Below, one piece after another: positions 44,890-56,116 of a DNA stretch of 64,000 bases. Within the stretch, counting starts at the first letter, position 1; every line of letters begins with the position of its first letter. The translations under genes were made by a program, and so were the position numbers. The notes below the pieces were generated by a model that saw only the letters and a program-made list of their open reading frames with translations, was not told where the DNA came from and did no database searches. Source of the stretch: Diphasiastrum complanatum. Its lineage: Eukaryota > Streptophyta > Lycopodiopsida > Lycopodiales > Lycopodiaceae. Location of the stretch: contig CM055095.1 in the NCBI GenBank assembly GCA_029204225.1, positions 10,693,471 through 10,757,470 on the forward strand. Direction: 5' to 3'.

Positions 44890-45889
44890 TCAGATCTTGA
44901 TAAGTCCATGCAAAGCAATCTTGTTACTTAATAAGTAACATGCGTAGTGCTTGATATTGTTCAGGAGTAAGTTGTGATCCAAATTGTACAATTTTTTCAG
45001 TTCTCCTGGTGCGGCAAGATTCATTGGTTGTGTCCTAGCCGGGCTATCGTAAACCTCTTTAGAGTGTGGCATGTGTTCTTGATGTTCATGATGTGCTTTA
45101 GGTAACATGATAACCACATCATCTAGTGTATAACGTTCAAAATGCTCGGGCATATCAAGTTGGACTACATCTGTTTGTTCTTTTTCGAAAGGACTTGTCT
45201 TGGATCTTCGCTTAGCCTTCTTAACATGAATTGATCGTGGAGGTGATGACTTCGGAGAAGTAAATTTTTCTTCAAAGGTGAAGACCTCCTAGACGATGAT
45301 GTCTTACTAAAATTCTAACCTGAACAATCATCCTCGACTTTTCCTTTGCCTTTATCCAATAAGGGTGGCACTTTCTTTGAATCAATCTTTTGAGGGAGAT
45401 TTTCCCATTTCAGGACCGTATTATAATGTTGCTTAGCTTGTTTTTTCGTCATCGATCCTGTGATCCTATCTTCCTTCAATATAACTGCTTTGGGAGGTTT
45501 TATTGTTGGTTCTTCAGGAACATTACCCACTCCAAATTTGGTCAAAGCCATATGATTTAGAATCTGCTCATCCGTAAGTTCAGCATTGCCATCATACGTC
45601 GAGGCATGACTCATAGGAATAAGTTTATCCTCAATCCTATGATCCTATCTTCCTTCAATATAACTACTTTGGGCGGCTTTATTGTTGGTTCATCATGAAC
45701 ATTATGCACTCCAAATCTGGTCGGACCCATATGATTTAGAATCTGCTCATCCGTAAGTTCGGCATTGCCATCATAAGTCAAGGCATAACTCATAGGAATG
45801 AGTTCATCCTCAATCGGATCTGGTATTTGTTCTATTGATATCCAGGCTACATTCAACACATTTAGTAGAAACATGATTGGTGTATCCAA
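44890..45889 (-). pseudogene. G3 protease-RT linker with a 179-bp duplication
   Basis: The linker motif TYDGNAELTDEQILNHM occurs twice, in 45889-45611 and 45614-45315. GATCCTATC(T)TTCCTTCAATA on the plus strand recurs at 45462 and 45641, 179 bp apart. The right-hand copy carries G2-type wording (FGVHNVHDEPTIKPPK) and the left-hand copy G1-type wording (FGVGNVPEEPTIKPPK). The joint is therefore a recombination point between subfamilies. Confidence 0.82.
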
Positions 45890-46082
45890 AGTTCAATCTA
45901 ACAAGGAAATCTCGCTCAAATCTGATTGATTATCTTGTTGACACATGTATTCTACTCTACAGTCAATCGTTGCAAGAGGTATCCATTTGAGAATCGTAAT
46001 GAACTCCCAATTTTTTTGTTGGTCAATCACAAGTGTGATCTGTTGTTGACGAATTGTCATCCTCTTTTTGAACCACTAGTTT

Positions 46083-46743
46083 GATAGTCCATGTTGTAGG
46101 ATCAACTTTAACTGCACGTTCACGATTTTCAAAAGTGATTTTTCCGGTATGCCAGTTATGAATTACTTGCGCAACTCATAACCATGGACGTCCCAATAGA
46201 ACTCGGTAGACATTTGGCGCTCTTGATAAGTCCATCAATACAAAAGTAATGACGAACTATACTCCCACAATTCTGACAGGTATATCTTCCACCATTCCTC
46301 GTGGACGAACTCTCGTTTGATCAGCTAGCTTAATAGCAAAAATAGCAGGCTTAATCTTTGTAAGGCCGCATTTTGCGCGTAGCTTTGTATAGATCAGGGT
46401 AACTCCTGAACCGCCATCTATCACGAGTGCTTCTTTAGGAAATTGTTTATGCTGTATCGGTAGAGTGATATTCTTTTGTTTACTTTCCCAAGCGGCTCCA
46501 ACATGGAGTACCTCGTTAGATTCTTCAAATCCAGCACAAAAAAGGTGGCTCTTGATGGACTTTTGGTTCTTCTTGAGCTAACTTTTGTGCTAAGACTTCT
46601 TTTGCTTTTGGCACCAGCTTCAAGAACTCTCCCAATGAGATATTGATCTTACTAGACAAAATGTTCATGAGCAGTTCTGTTGGCAGTGCTTCCGGTTCAA
46701 TTATCTTGAAGGGTTCTTCATGATGATGTAACTGATCATTCAT
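46083..46743 (-). pseudogene. G3 protease and gag-protease spacer
   Basis: The spacer (46743-46525) reads NDQLHHHEEPFKIIEPEALP and LGEFLKLVPKAKEVLAQKLA. The protease core follows in shifted frames with VIDGGSGVTLI near 46430 and the LADQTRVRPRGMVEDIPVRI block, then the R-P-W-L motif as RVLLGRPWL-like residues near 46190. Several frameshifts make it inactive. Confidence 0.78.
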
Positions 46744-46971
46744 ATCCGTACGTAAATTTCTTGGAGGCTACAATGATGAAGACTGAACTTCAATTGTTGC
46801 TTAAGCAGCTTCAAGCTCCTCTTCTTCTTGTAGATGTTTGATCCACTACCTCATATTCTGATATCTTCATTTTTCTGTATTAAGATTTGGATAGACTCTG
46901 GATGTTGTTGGTATATCGTTCAATGGTATAGAATCAGCAGGTATTGGATCCACTACTGGTTCTTTTTGCTT

Positions 46972-48431
46972 CTATGCTATGGTGACCACCATCAAGGGTG
47001 CACTTGGTTTATTCGGAGCTACTGGTCTTTGCTTGATTGTTATCAAATTTACAGGCGCTATAGCTGATGGTGGCTTCGGTCTTGCTGGACAGTCTATATA
47101 GCAATGCCCATAACCACAGTCATGACAGAATAGTACAAATTTGTCTTTATTTGGACATTCTGCAACTATGTGATTTTCTCCACATGAAAAACATCCAAGT
47201 GGTGCTCTGGTCCAATTTTTTGGGGCTTGTTGTTGAGCGGCAGCATAAATGACATACTGTTTTGAAGATCCACCTTCTTGATCATTACCATAGTTCCATT
47301 GCGCAACACTTCCATAAGGTTCTGGTTCCATCAAATTAGCGGACGGAGCGGAGTGCTTTGGTGGGGCAGATAAAGATAAACGTTCAGAGTATCCAAGAGC
47401 AGATTGTCATGGTCTTGCTGCTGGATTTCCTTATACTATGGTTCTCGATATCCCATCTGGGCATACCGTTGTTGAATTATCTGAGGGGTGAAGTTGCAAA
47501 AAGCAGTCTCATGATCAGGTGAATTACACAGATGGCAAACACTAAGTTCCATTTGTTTTTTCAATTGAGGACACTCGTTTAGTGTGTGATTCCCTGTACA
47601 AATAGAACACCAGACATTTTTCCTAGTAGGAAAAATCTTTGCAAACTTTTTAGGTTCCTTGTTTGCTTCCGAGTGGCAATTTTCCAATGCTTTGATCTTC
47701 TCATCAAATTGTGACTGCAACGTTTCCATCTGTTTTTGCTGGTTCTTCCCAAGTTTCTCGGACTCATTGAGCATCATTTCTTTAGTAGCGTTGGCATTCG
47801 TTGATGCAATAGTGGTGGATGTCGTAGTAGTCTGCCTTGTTGTATAAGACAACATACTGATATTCGGCTCATCATTTGAATCTTCATCCTCCTCCCGAAT
47901 TGCATCATCCACCACATTTTGCAAGAGTGCATACTCATTATGGCGTTTCAGCCACGTCTGATCTGTTTAGGTAGACCTAACAGAAATCACATAATCATGG
48001 CATTCTCGTTACTTAGCTCAGGTTCGCATTCAGATCTGAGATGTTTCACCCATTCAATGTAATCTCGAACCATTTCCCTCTTTCCCATTTTAATTTTTAC
48101 ATAAAAGTAGGAAAGGGTCTTCCGTAAACTTTCGCGGTTTGAACCATGTGATAAGGGCTCATTTAACAACCTCCCAATCTATACGCTCAGTTTCGTCTTG
48201 ATTACAGTACCAATCTTGTGCTGCGCCTGTTAAAACCATAGGAAATAGCTTAAGTTTATCTTGAGGATAAATCTCACCATAGACTTCACAGGATTCAGCA
48301 TAGATCTGAAGAAATCTAATTGGATCTGTTAATCCATTATGTCTGGGTAGATCCAATCGGGGTGCTTCTCTAACAATGATTGGATTGACTTCTTGTGGAG
48401 CACCTCCAGGGGCAGCTCTAGGGGCAGCCAT
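46972..48431 (-). pseudogene. G3 gag with four CCHC zinc knuckles
   Basis: ATG at 48431 (MAAPRAAPGGAPQEVNPIIV). The capsid-like part includes YAESCEVYGEIYPQDKLKLF and DWYCNQDETERIDWEVVK, then a shift near 48165 into SLRKTLSYFYVKIKMGKREM. A coiled middle (SEKLGKNQQKQMETLQSQFD) precedes two knuckles, CSICTGNHTLNEC and CHLCNSPDHETAFC (47600-47510). After about 60 residues come two more, CFSCGENHIVAEC and CHDCGYGHCYIDC (47195-47100). All four fit C-x2-C-x4-H-x4-C. Frameshifts lie near 48165, 47950 and 47430. Confidence 0.85.
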
Positions 48432-49960
48432 CTTCTCAGATTCAAATCAAACAGACAATGAGATGTAATCAGATCTACTTGATTTATTTCTCTTTTAAAG
48501 AATCTGATTCTATATCATGAAAAAGATTTCAAAATTCGATCAACCGATACCTCTCAAAAATGATAAATTTATCAGAATCCAAATCAAAATATATTAGATT
48601 TGACCCAAATTTTGAGAGAGTTTTGATCTGAAAAAGTAGAAACTAAAAATAGGACTCGCGAAGGTTGGCTCGGCGAAGGTTCAATAGTGCTATTTGTGAA
48701 AAAAAAACTCTCTAATAAACTTTTTTGACAATTTTTTGGAAAATAACCTTTGCCAACCTTTTAAATGAAAGATCTGACTTAGATAAAACTATGAAAAACC
48801 AGACGAAGGTTTCTGACACAAGAAAATACAGTTTTTGTACTTTGGTGCGGGTAAAAATCAAGATTTTTTGTGAACTAATTAAGGAGAATCTATGTCAAAC
48901 TCAAAAATAGTATTTTACTATAAATAGAATGTTTTGAAAACTCGGCAAAGGTTCTGGCGAAGGATCAAGAGTAATACTGATAATTTTGCAAAAAGGTACA
49001 TTTTTTGACAAAAATATTTCAATATGAAAAACTGATCCTCTGAAATTTTTTTTAATTTTGGTGTTATTCTTCATCGACCTGGCAATAGATAGATCTGAAT
49101 CACACCTAAGCACAGTGCATTGGGCGAAGGTTATTTTTTTGTTTTTTTAGGGTTTTGGTTATTTTTTGATGTTTTTTGACGATTTCTTTGATGTTTCTGG
49201 AAATCTGTTGGGAGTTAATCAAGATTTTTTGTAATTTAATCAAGAAGAATCTTCGTCGAACTCAAAAATGGTATTTTACTATAACTAGCATGTTCTGGAA
49301 ACTTGGCGAAGGTTTATGGAGAAGGATCAAGAGTAAAACCGATAATTTTGCAAAAAAGTGTCTTTTTTGGCAAAAATATGGCAATATGACAACTGATAAT
49401 CTGAAACCCTTTTTATTTTTGGTATTATTCTTCATCGACTTGGCAGTAGATAGATCTGAATCACACCTAAGCACAGTACATCGGGCGAAGGTTATTTTTT
49501 TATTTTTTTAGAGTTTCGACTATTTTTTTGTGTTTTTTGACGGTTTTTTTGATGTTTTTGAAAATCTACTAGGAGTTAATCTTTGCCCTTCAAACTCAAG
49601 GTTTTGTAAACAAAACCAAAGGTGTTTGTAGCTCGGCAAAGGTTTCCTGAAAGAGGATAAAAAGTTCTAAACTCTGATGGCGCTTTTTGCCTCTTTTTGA
49701 CCAAATCTGATAGATTTGACCGATTTTTGTTATTTTTTCTAATATCTCAGATTCAAATGGATCTTAAAATTGGTGATTTGAATAGCTTTCCTTGTTTAAC
49801 AATCAGATTAGATTTCAAACAAGCAAATCCACTCAAATCAAGCGAAATCAATCCCAAACTAACCCTAAAATGCAGATCTAACACTATTCATGCCATGACA
49901 AGATGCCTAATGCAAGGTAACCATCCAACAATCATGCTGCAAACTGAAAAATTGGTGTAG
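48432..49960 (-). other. G3 untranslated leader, with 361-bp tandem duplication
   Basis: About 1.5 kb separate the PBS from gag. TCAAGATTTTTTGT recurs at 48858 and 49219 and GGGCGAAGGTTATTTTTT at 49122 and 49483, a 361-bp period. A degenerate third start lies near 49575. GGCGAAGGTT-type words recur throughout and are shared with the G1 leader. No coding frame is conserved. Confidence 0.85.
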
Positions 49961-49979
49961 ATCCCCGGCAACGGCGCCA
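49961..49979 (-). promoter_or_regulatory. primer binding site, tRNA-Asp type
   Basis: On the minus strand this reads TGGCGCCGTTGCCGGGGAT, the well-known site in plant Athila/Tat-type gypsy elements that pairs with the 3' end of tRNA-Asp. Nine bases (CTAAAATAT) separate it from the CA end of the LTR. Confidence 0.93.
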
Positions 49980-49988
49980 ATATTTTAG

Positions 49989-50738
49989 TGGGTTTCTTTC
50001 CTTGCCTGACATGAATCCAAGATCTAGTCACTCAAGCATCATAGAGACGGAGTTAGTTGTCACGCGTAGGTTCGTTCCCATGAGAGCGATAGTTTTATTT
50101 CAGATTTCAGCATGAATGGAAGATCCCAACTCTAACTCTACATCCATTAACCCTATTCTTTAACACTACGATCCATTAACTCTACGATCTACAATAGATA
50201 TATCTTACACTTCCTCTCTTTCTCTTTCTCTCTCATAAAAAGTATAATAACATGCAATCCCAATAACAATCTGATCCAACAATTAGCAAAAATCCAAAGA
50301 AAGCATGAGAGATGGAAAAGGAAAGAAGAAGAGCAAGGACATTCAATAACCCATTTATGAAGAGAACCAATCTGCTTTATTGAAATGAGAAAATGAACAT
50401 CAGGAGCAACTCGAGTTGGTCCCTTCTTATAGTAGAGAGGAGGACCCTGGCCTCTGAATCCTTTTGGTCCATTCTTGCCTCTCTTTTTATTCAAATTTTA
50501 AAAAAGTGTGGGAACCATCAAAATTGAATGGAAACCCAACTTTATTCACTAACTTGACATTTAGGCCCTACGACATTAAAAGTCCCGCAAAAAGGCCTAA
50601 AGTCCTTTTATTGACTTTTAACTAATCAATCAAATAACTATTTGTTCATCGGGTTGGACTTACACACGCAAGGTGCCAAATCCCTCTCACTTACTAACTA
50701 GGGTTAGGGTTGCCTTGGGATCCGCAAGCCCTCAAACA
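49989..50738 (-). repeat. 5' LTR of G3, 750 bp; reference for the array monomer
   Basis: It begins on the minus strand TGTTTGAGGGCTTGCGGATCC and ends GGAAAGAAACCCA before the PBS spacer. It carries CTATAAGAAGGGACC as a likely promoter box, followed by a GA-rich stretch (GAGAGAAAGAGAAAGAGAGG). Its length and full content equal the monomer of the 27.6-41.6 kb array. Confidence 0.9.
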
Positions 50739-50759
50739 TGCATATTGATTTCACCTACA

Positions 50760-52482
50760 AATTCAATAAAGTCATATGATGATCATATACTACAAATATG
50801 GTGTAGATGGATGTCTGACAAGGAGATCTAGAGAAAAAACATGAAGATATAGTGGAGGCTGTTGTATGCTTGAGAGAGATTTTCCAACCTCCATCTTGGA
50901 CATACAAGTGCATCTGCTTGTGCACTTGGTCCAAGAAATTGGCATTGCCGGTCCCGTGCACTCAAGGTACAAAATACATTATTTTGGTTTTTGTGGCTTC
51001 AATATATTTAGCATCATATTTTTTATGTCACTGAACATTGCTCTTATCATGCAATAAATGTTTATAGGTGGATGTTTTTTTTTTGGAGAGATTCATGAAA
51101 GTTTTGAAAGATTTTGTGCGTCAAATGGGTGGTTAGCGCAAGAATATCTTATTTATGTCACTGAATTTTTGCTTCGAAGACATCCGTCTACGCCATGGCT
51201 ATGGAATGATGAGGAGAACAATGAGGTAAAAGGTGAAAAACCCCAAGGTATGGGTGCTCCTAAGAGAATGACACATTTTCTTAGAGAAAAAATTTCTACT
51301 TTCATGCTCTATAATTCTGGAGTGATGGATAAGTGGTTGGAATTATATGAACAAGAGAAGAAAAAAAGAACGTTGGCTAGAAATAGACACCGACATAATA
51401 GACATAGGGGTCGTGCTGCACCTTCACGTGATGTTGAGCCATTTCCCAACCAATGCACCATAGAATGGATGGTTGACACACTCCAACAAGCAAGATCAAA
51501 TGGACAAGTCATATCTAATATGGAATGGGACTTTGCAAGAGGATGTGATTGGAAGGTTTGTTTATTGTTTATTGTTTATTGTTTTTTTATAAAATACAAT
51601 GTAGCTTGTATAATGATTGATTATTGTCTTCATTACAATTAATATGTGGCAATATCGAAAGTATAGTGATGTGGGCATATGGTCGTCATCATCGCGTTGA
51701 ACGAGTTGATATAAAACGACAAACTTATGATTGCGGTGTTATGGCATCTTTTAATCAAGAAAGTTGTAGTAGTGCACGAGACCAAAGTCTAATCTCTGGA
51801 GAGCTTGAGTATGTAGGAACTATTCAAGATATATATGACGTGTGTTTTGGTGAAAATGGAAAATACTTTTTGTTTGATGTGAAATTTTCCAAAATCAATT
51901 ATCAAGGGTCAAATGCAACCGTGAAAAGAGATCATAGTGGATTTTTTGCTATCGATTCAACCAAGACATTAAGCATGGATTATTCAGACACATTGGTGTT
52001 GCCTCGTCATTGTGAACAGGTGTGTCACATGACATTCATTTTTTCTCAATCATAATCAGTAACATACACTATTTCATTACAATTAACTATTCATGTGGAC
52101 CTTAGTTTCATGTTGGAACAAATTTTTTAACTTAACATTGTTAAATGTGCAGGTATTTTTTCAGCCGGATCAACTAAACGACAAGTGGTGGTATGTTGTT
52201 CAAGTAAAGCCACGCGCTAGACATGTATTTGAAAATGCATACATTGAGAATGAAATGGAGGACTTCAATATTGACAACACAAACATGGTTGATGCGGATA
52301 TAGAAATATCTCCAAGTTCTCTAAATATTATAGAAAATACTATGAATGAATCGAATGATTATGACACAAACAACAATATTGAGAGAGGGTCCGATTACTA
52401 TAGTGATGATGAAAATCATCTAAGCGGAGATGAGTTGCAAGATGTATTGGCTGATGAATTTGAATCTTGTGATGATGAATAG
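50760..52482 (+). pseudogene. CACTA (En/Spm) TNP2-like transposase, C-terminal half, four exons
   Basis: Exon 1 ends at 50966 and carries LDIQVHLLVHLVQEIGIAGP, the heart of the TNP2 C-terminal domain (PPSFFD-x-x-VHL-x-VHLV-x-E in relatives). Intron 50967-51067 joins to WMFFFLERFMKVLKDFVRQ (relatives: RWMYPFERF). Exon 2 ends at 51555 after QARSNGQVISNMEWDF. Exon 3 (from about 51660 to 52019) has RQTYDCGVMASFNQES and FFAIDSTKTLSMDYSDTLVL. Exon 4 (52153-52482) starts VFFQPDQLNDKWWYVVQVKP and ends in an acidic tail. These match the two domains of unknown function that end plant CACTA transposases. Frameshifts near 50890 and 51130 break it. The catalytic N-terminal half is absent. Confidence 0.85.
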
Positions 52483-53075
<593 letters not shown>

Positions 53076-53410
53076 TTTGCCATGCGTGACAATATAAAAT
53101 TACAATTCTCTGGATATTTCTCTGAAAATTTGCCACGCGTGGCAAATCTCCAAAATAAATGAATATCAGATGTCAGGTGAGAGGCAGTTAAATAATAGCC
53201 TTGCATGGCACTTCCACGCATGGCTTTACCACGTCGCACAATGTTGGAGCTCGTTTTTTTGAATTTTGATTTAAAAAAATTTGTGTGGCACTGCCGCGTG
53301 TGGCAGAGCCATGAGAAAAAAAAAAATCAGTGCCGGACCCACGCAAAGAAAAATGTGAAAATTTTGATTATCGGGTTCGTGTGGCAACGCCGCGTGGCAA
53401 AACGCCCATA
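53076..53410. repeat. second cluster of GCCACGCGTGGC-type palindromes
   Basis: Copies include TGCCATGCGTGACA (53078), TGCCACGCGTGGCA (53131), CCACGCATGGC (53214), GTGTGGCACTGCCGCGTGTGGC (near 53283) and GTGTGGCAACGCCGCGTGGCA (near 53380). It shares the phrase TTGGAGCTCGT with the cluster at 15.8 kb in inverted orientation. Placed 3' of the CACTA transposase fragment, it fits a subterminal region of that transposon family. Confidence 0.65.
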
Positions 53411-54201
53411 TGCATAGTTGTGGAAGAGCTTCAAGCCAAACAAAATTCGGTGTTGAAGGTTCATAGTCAACCATAGAGTAGTCAAGAGGGGGTAGTGCAA
53501 GCAGCAGATCAGATGTTGGTACCATGGAAATCCTGGGTGAATCAAACCCGAAGACCCGGGCAATTTTAGCATGGGCTTTCCTCCAAGGCTGGATGAAATT
53601 GAAGCCATCGATCGGGGGCTTTTGGATATCACATTGTCTAGGTAGTAGTAAGTTCAGGAGACGAAGGGTGAGAGCCGAGTTATTGTAAGTGTTTGCGTAT
53701 TAGTCTTGATGTAAGCTGCAAGCAGCAAGAGGATTTTACCTTGACTAAGACCTTTTAAGTGACTAACATGTGGGCACTGTATATAGTGCACTTTCTAGGA
53801 CTCTTGTAATTGACTGTTGAGTTGTTATCTAGTGGGAGTTTTGAGCATGGTTATTAAATACTTGCACAAACCTATTAAATCATTGATAGTAGTTTATACA
53901 AATTCTTCTTTGTTAGATTGGAATAATGTTGTTGGATATTCTACTAATGTATGAGTGCAATTGGATTCGATTAATAATTCTATAAAAGACCCTGAATATT
54001 ACTGTATCATACTCTGATGTGTTGGGTTGGGTTTACAATCCCTTAAACGACAGTTAACATTAGGAGAGGTTCTCAGTGATAAACTCTTGCTAGTCTAGGG
54101 GTTCCGTTGTCGTAATTAGGAATAGGCAATTAAGGGATAAAAACACACCCCTAACAACTGGTTAAAAGCCACAACAGCTTGTAACCAAATCAATTGAAAA
54201 A
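53411..54201. other. unassigned sequence
   Basis: Short frames on both strands around 53350-53640 show no recognisable motif. From 53700 on it is anonymous AT-rich DNA with an LTR-like feel (a TATATAGTGCAC word near 53781) but no defined ends. Confidence 0.4.
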
Positions 54202-54305
54202 TTGATGTTTGATCAAGATCTATTAGAATTTTCATCTCATTCATAGTGTAGATGTTGGTTTTTCTAAAAAAAAAATTGGATCTTAATGATTAGAAATTCT
54301 TCACA
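54202..54305 (+). repeat. copia LTR scrap
   Basis: Matches the last part of the copia B LTR (9548-9709): TTGATGTTTGATCAAGATCTATTA, then GTGTAGATGTTGGTTTTTCTA, then TGGATCTTAATGA, ending in TTCTTCACA. About 45 bp are missing in the middle. No element follows it. Confidence 0.8.
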
Positions 54306-54501
54306 AAACTTATCTCATTATTCTTCAAGAACTTTAGATAATGCCCCAGTGCGCGGTCTCTTGAAAATTATCCAACAAAAGATCTCTGCTATTCTCAATG
54401 AATCGCAAAATTATCAAGGTAAAGTGTTTCCTGAATAGAGAAAATGAAAAGTAAATATGACATTACAGATCAACTAGTACAAGACAAGATTGGAAACTTA
54501 C

Positions 54502-54858
54502 GCATTCGGCTTTGTCTTCCTCGATTATTATCTCACCATCAATATAATGCCCACCTCTTGATGTCAGTAAGGTTGGCATATAGACAGCTGGTTTTGGAAA
54601 ACCAAGCTGAATTTAAAATCTGAGAAACTCCTCTTCAGAAGGAAGATCATCTTTTTTTTGGCACATTTTCTCAATAGCCATTTTCAAGCAATCTTTCTTT
54701 GAATAAAATTCATCCTTATTTATGTCCTCAACACTACAGAGAAGATCATCAACATCATAATCAATTATATTAGAAAATACATGAAGCTCCTTCCTCAAAA
54801 TGCAAAGAGCCTCGGCCTCTTTGAAATAAGAAAGATCCGATATGTCCAATAATGTCAA
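54502..54858 (-). pseudogene. acidic exon related to the 56.6-57.9 kb frame
   Basis: The minus-strand frame from 54858 reads DISDLSYFKEAEALCILRKE, SNIIDYDVDDLLCSVEDIN and DLPSEEEFLRF, then a TAA, and stays open to a GTAAGT donor after KAEC at 54502. The order D-DL ... F-x-x-I/F-I-D-Y/F-D-x-D-D-L ... PSEEEFL is shared with 57300-57530 on the plus strand. The two must therefore be related copies in opposite orientation. No known family. Confidence 0.55.
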
Positions 54859-54980
54859 AAAAAGAATTATTATTGTAAGCAGTCAAGATGATTAGGGATT
54901 TATCGGTCAGAGAAATGGTAGTGGTACTTCTAGGGCCTATAAACAAAGACCTAGTTCAAGCATGATCAAAATCTGGACAA

Positions 54981-55178
54981 TCATCTAAAATAACGCTTGC
55001 ATAAAAAAAAAATGATTCTATATCTACCCCATTGATAGAACATTGTTGACAATATAACTACCTTAATATTCATATGACATAGTTTGACTTTGAATTCTTG
55101 TCCCTCCCTAGTGAAAATTTCCAATTGATCGAGAGGGGAATATCCTATTATCATTTCCATGTCCTGGAGTTTCACCAT
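54981..55178 (-). other. exon-like frame, unknown
   Basis: Starts MVKLQDMEMIIGYSPLDQLE and continues IFTREGQEFKVKLCHMNIK up to a possible GTAGTT donor near 55055. The composition looks like real protein, and it lies next to two other exon-like pieces on the same strand. Beyond the donor the frame is low-complexity. No function can be proposed. Confidence 0.3.
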
Positions 55179-55492
55179 AATCTACCAAGTGATAATATAT
55201 TGTGTAGAGTATAACATGACGATTACATTGGCTTCCTTGAGGTATATGAGTTTATGATTGACGAGTCATGGCATTTGACTAATGCCACCTCCACTAGAAA
55301 TTCTAAAACATAGTCTAGCAAACCAGATCCACTATATGAGAAAGCAGTGACACATGATATCATCAAGAGAGAGCACAATTAGTAAGAATTGGAACTATTC
55401 AAAGGCACCAATCAATCTAGCATGAGAATGATGTCATTCAATGAATGAGCTTCTAAATGAGATAGGCATGAAGTTTAGGGGCTTATACTATG
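55179..55492. other. unassigned gap
   Basis: No frame or repeat of interest. It could be intron between the exon-like piece on its left and the H3-like piece on its right, since both are on the minus strand. Confidence 0.35.
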
Positions 55493-55780
55493 TTAATTAA
55501 CATTTATGTGGAAAACAAAATGATTTATGGGATGAATGAAATTAGTGAAATTATGGAGGGCTTCCAGGGCTATTATGTTCCAGCGAACATCATGTGAGAG
55601 GGACCTTGTTACTAATCTCACAAACCTGTAGAAAGGAGCATGGGAAATCAGAAGATTCGTTGTCCTCTGAAGTCTCCTAATATCCTTTAACCATGGTCTT
55701 CTGGGCCCACCTACTCTCCTACCAGTGCCCACTGTGCTTGAACAGGAGGGCGAGGAGGCGGGGCAAATGTGGTAAGGCAT
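55493..55780 (-). pseudogene. histone H3-fold fragment
   Basis: From an ATG at 55780 the frame is open for 95 codons. Residues 32-72 read LKDIRRLQRTTNLLISHAPF then YRFVRLVTRSLSHDVRW and ALEAL. This matches the H3 core from alpha-N to alpha-2 without gaps: an L-(R/K)-(E/D)-I-R-(R/K)-x-Q-(K/R) helix, T-x-LLI-x-x-x-PF-x-R-x-VR, then D-(L/V)-R-(F/W) and A-L. The N-terminal tail is not that of canonical H3. The C-terminal third of the fold (alpha-2 end to alpha-3) is missing, replaced by about 20 unrelated residues. It could be a relic of a divergent H3 such as a centromeric variant, although the loop-1 insertion usual in plant CENH3 is not seen. Confidence 0.6.
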
Positions 55781-56116
55781 GATGTCTGCTTAGTACGGGC
55801 CATTTCAAGGTAGGGTATTGATATGACGCACCAACAAGAAGGAAAAGCAGCTATTCGACAGGGGAGGCGCGTGATGGCAATATGAGTGATGGCGTATCGC
55901 CACGGCGCGGGGGGGGGTGGCAGTTGTACTGGTATGTGGGCCCTTGGGCGTGTGGTTGCGATATGCGTCTAACAAGGAGTGGAAGTGAACGAAGAAAACT
56001 AAGGAGAGCCAGAGAACGAAGAATTAAGAAACTGAAATATGAGCCGAAAATGTCCTTTTATACCTGTAGAACGTCCCATCATATTCGCACGTATGATGTG
56101 ACACCTCTACTCACCG
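55781..56116. other. GC-richer upstream region
   Basis: Contains a G9 run near 55908 and a GCGTATCGCCACGGCGCG block, unusual for this AT-rich window. A 138-codon plus-strand frame (55882-56298) extends into the CACGTG cluster and shows no motif, so I do not call it a gene. TTTTATACC at 56063 could be a promoter box. Confidence 0.4.

Larger units (their letters stand above)
43706..50738 (-). mobile_element. gypsy element G3, minus strand, nearly complete outline
   Basis: The order on the minus strand is: 5' LTR (50738-49989), tRNA-Asp PBS (49979-49961), leader, gag, protease, linker, RT, a deletion that removes RNase H and integrase, polypurine tract (44010-43995) and a truncated 3' LTR (43994-43706). 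It is the reference copy for the family and defines the array monomer as an LTR. The host bases right of the 5' LTR are TGCAT. The left border is lost, so no target duplication can be checked. Reading frames contain many shifts. Confidence 0.88.
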
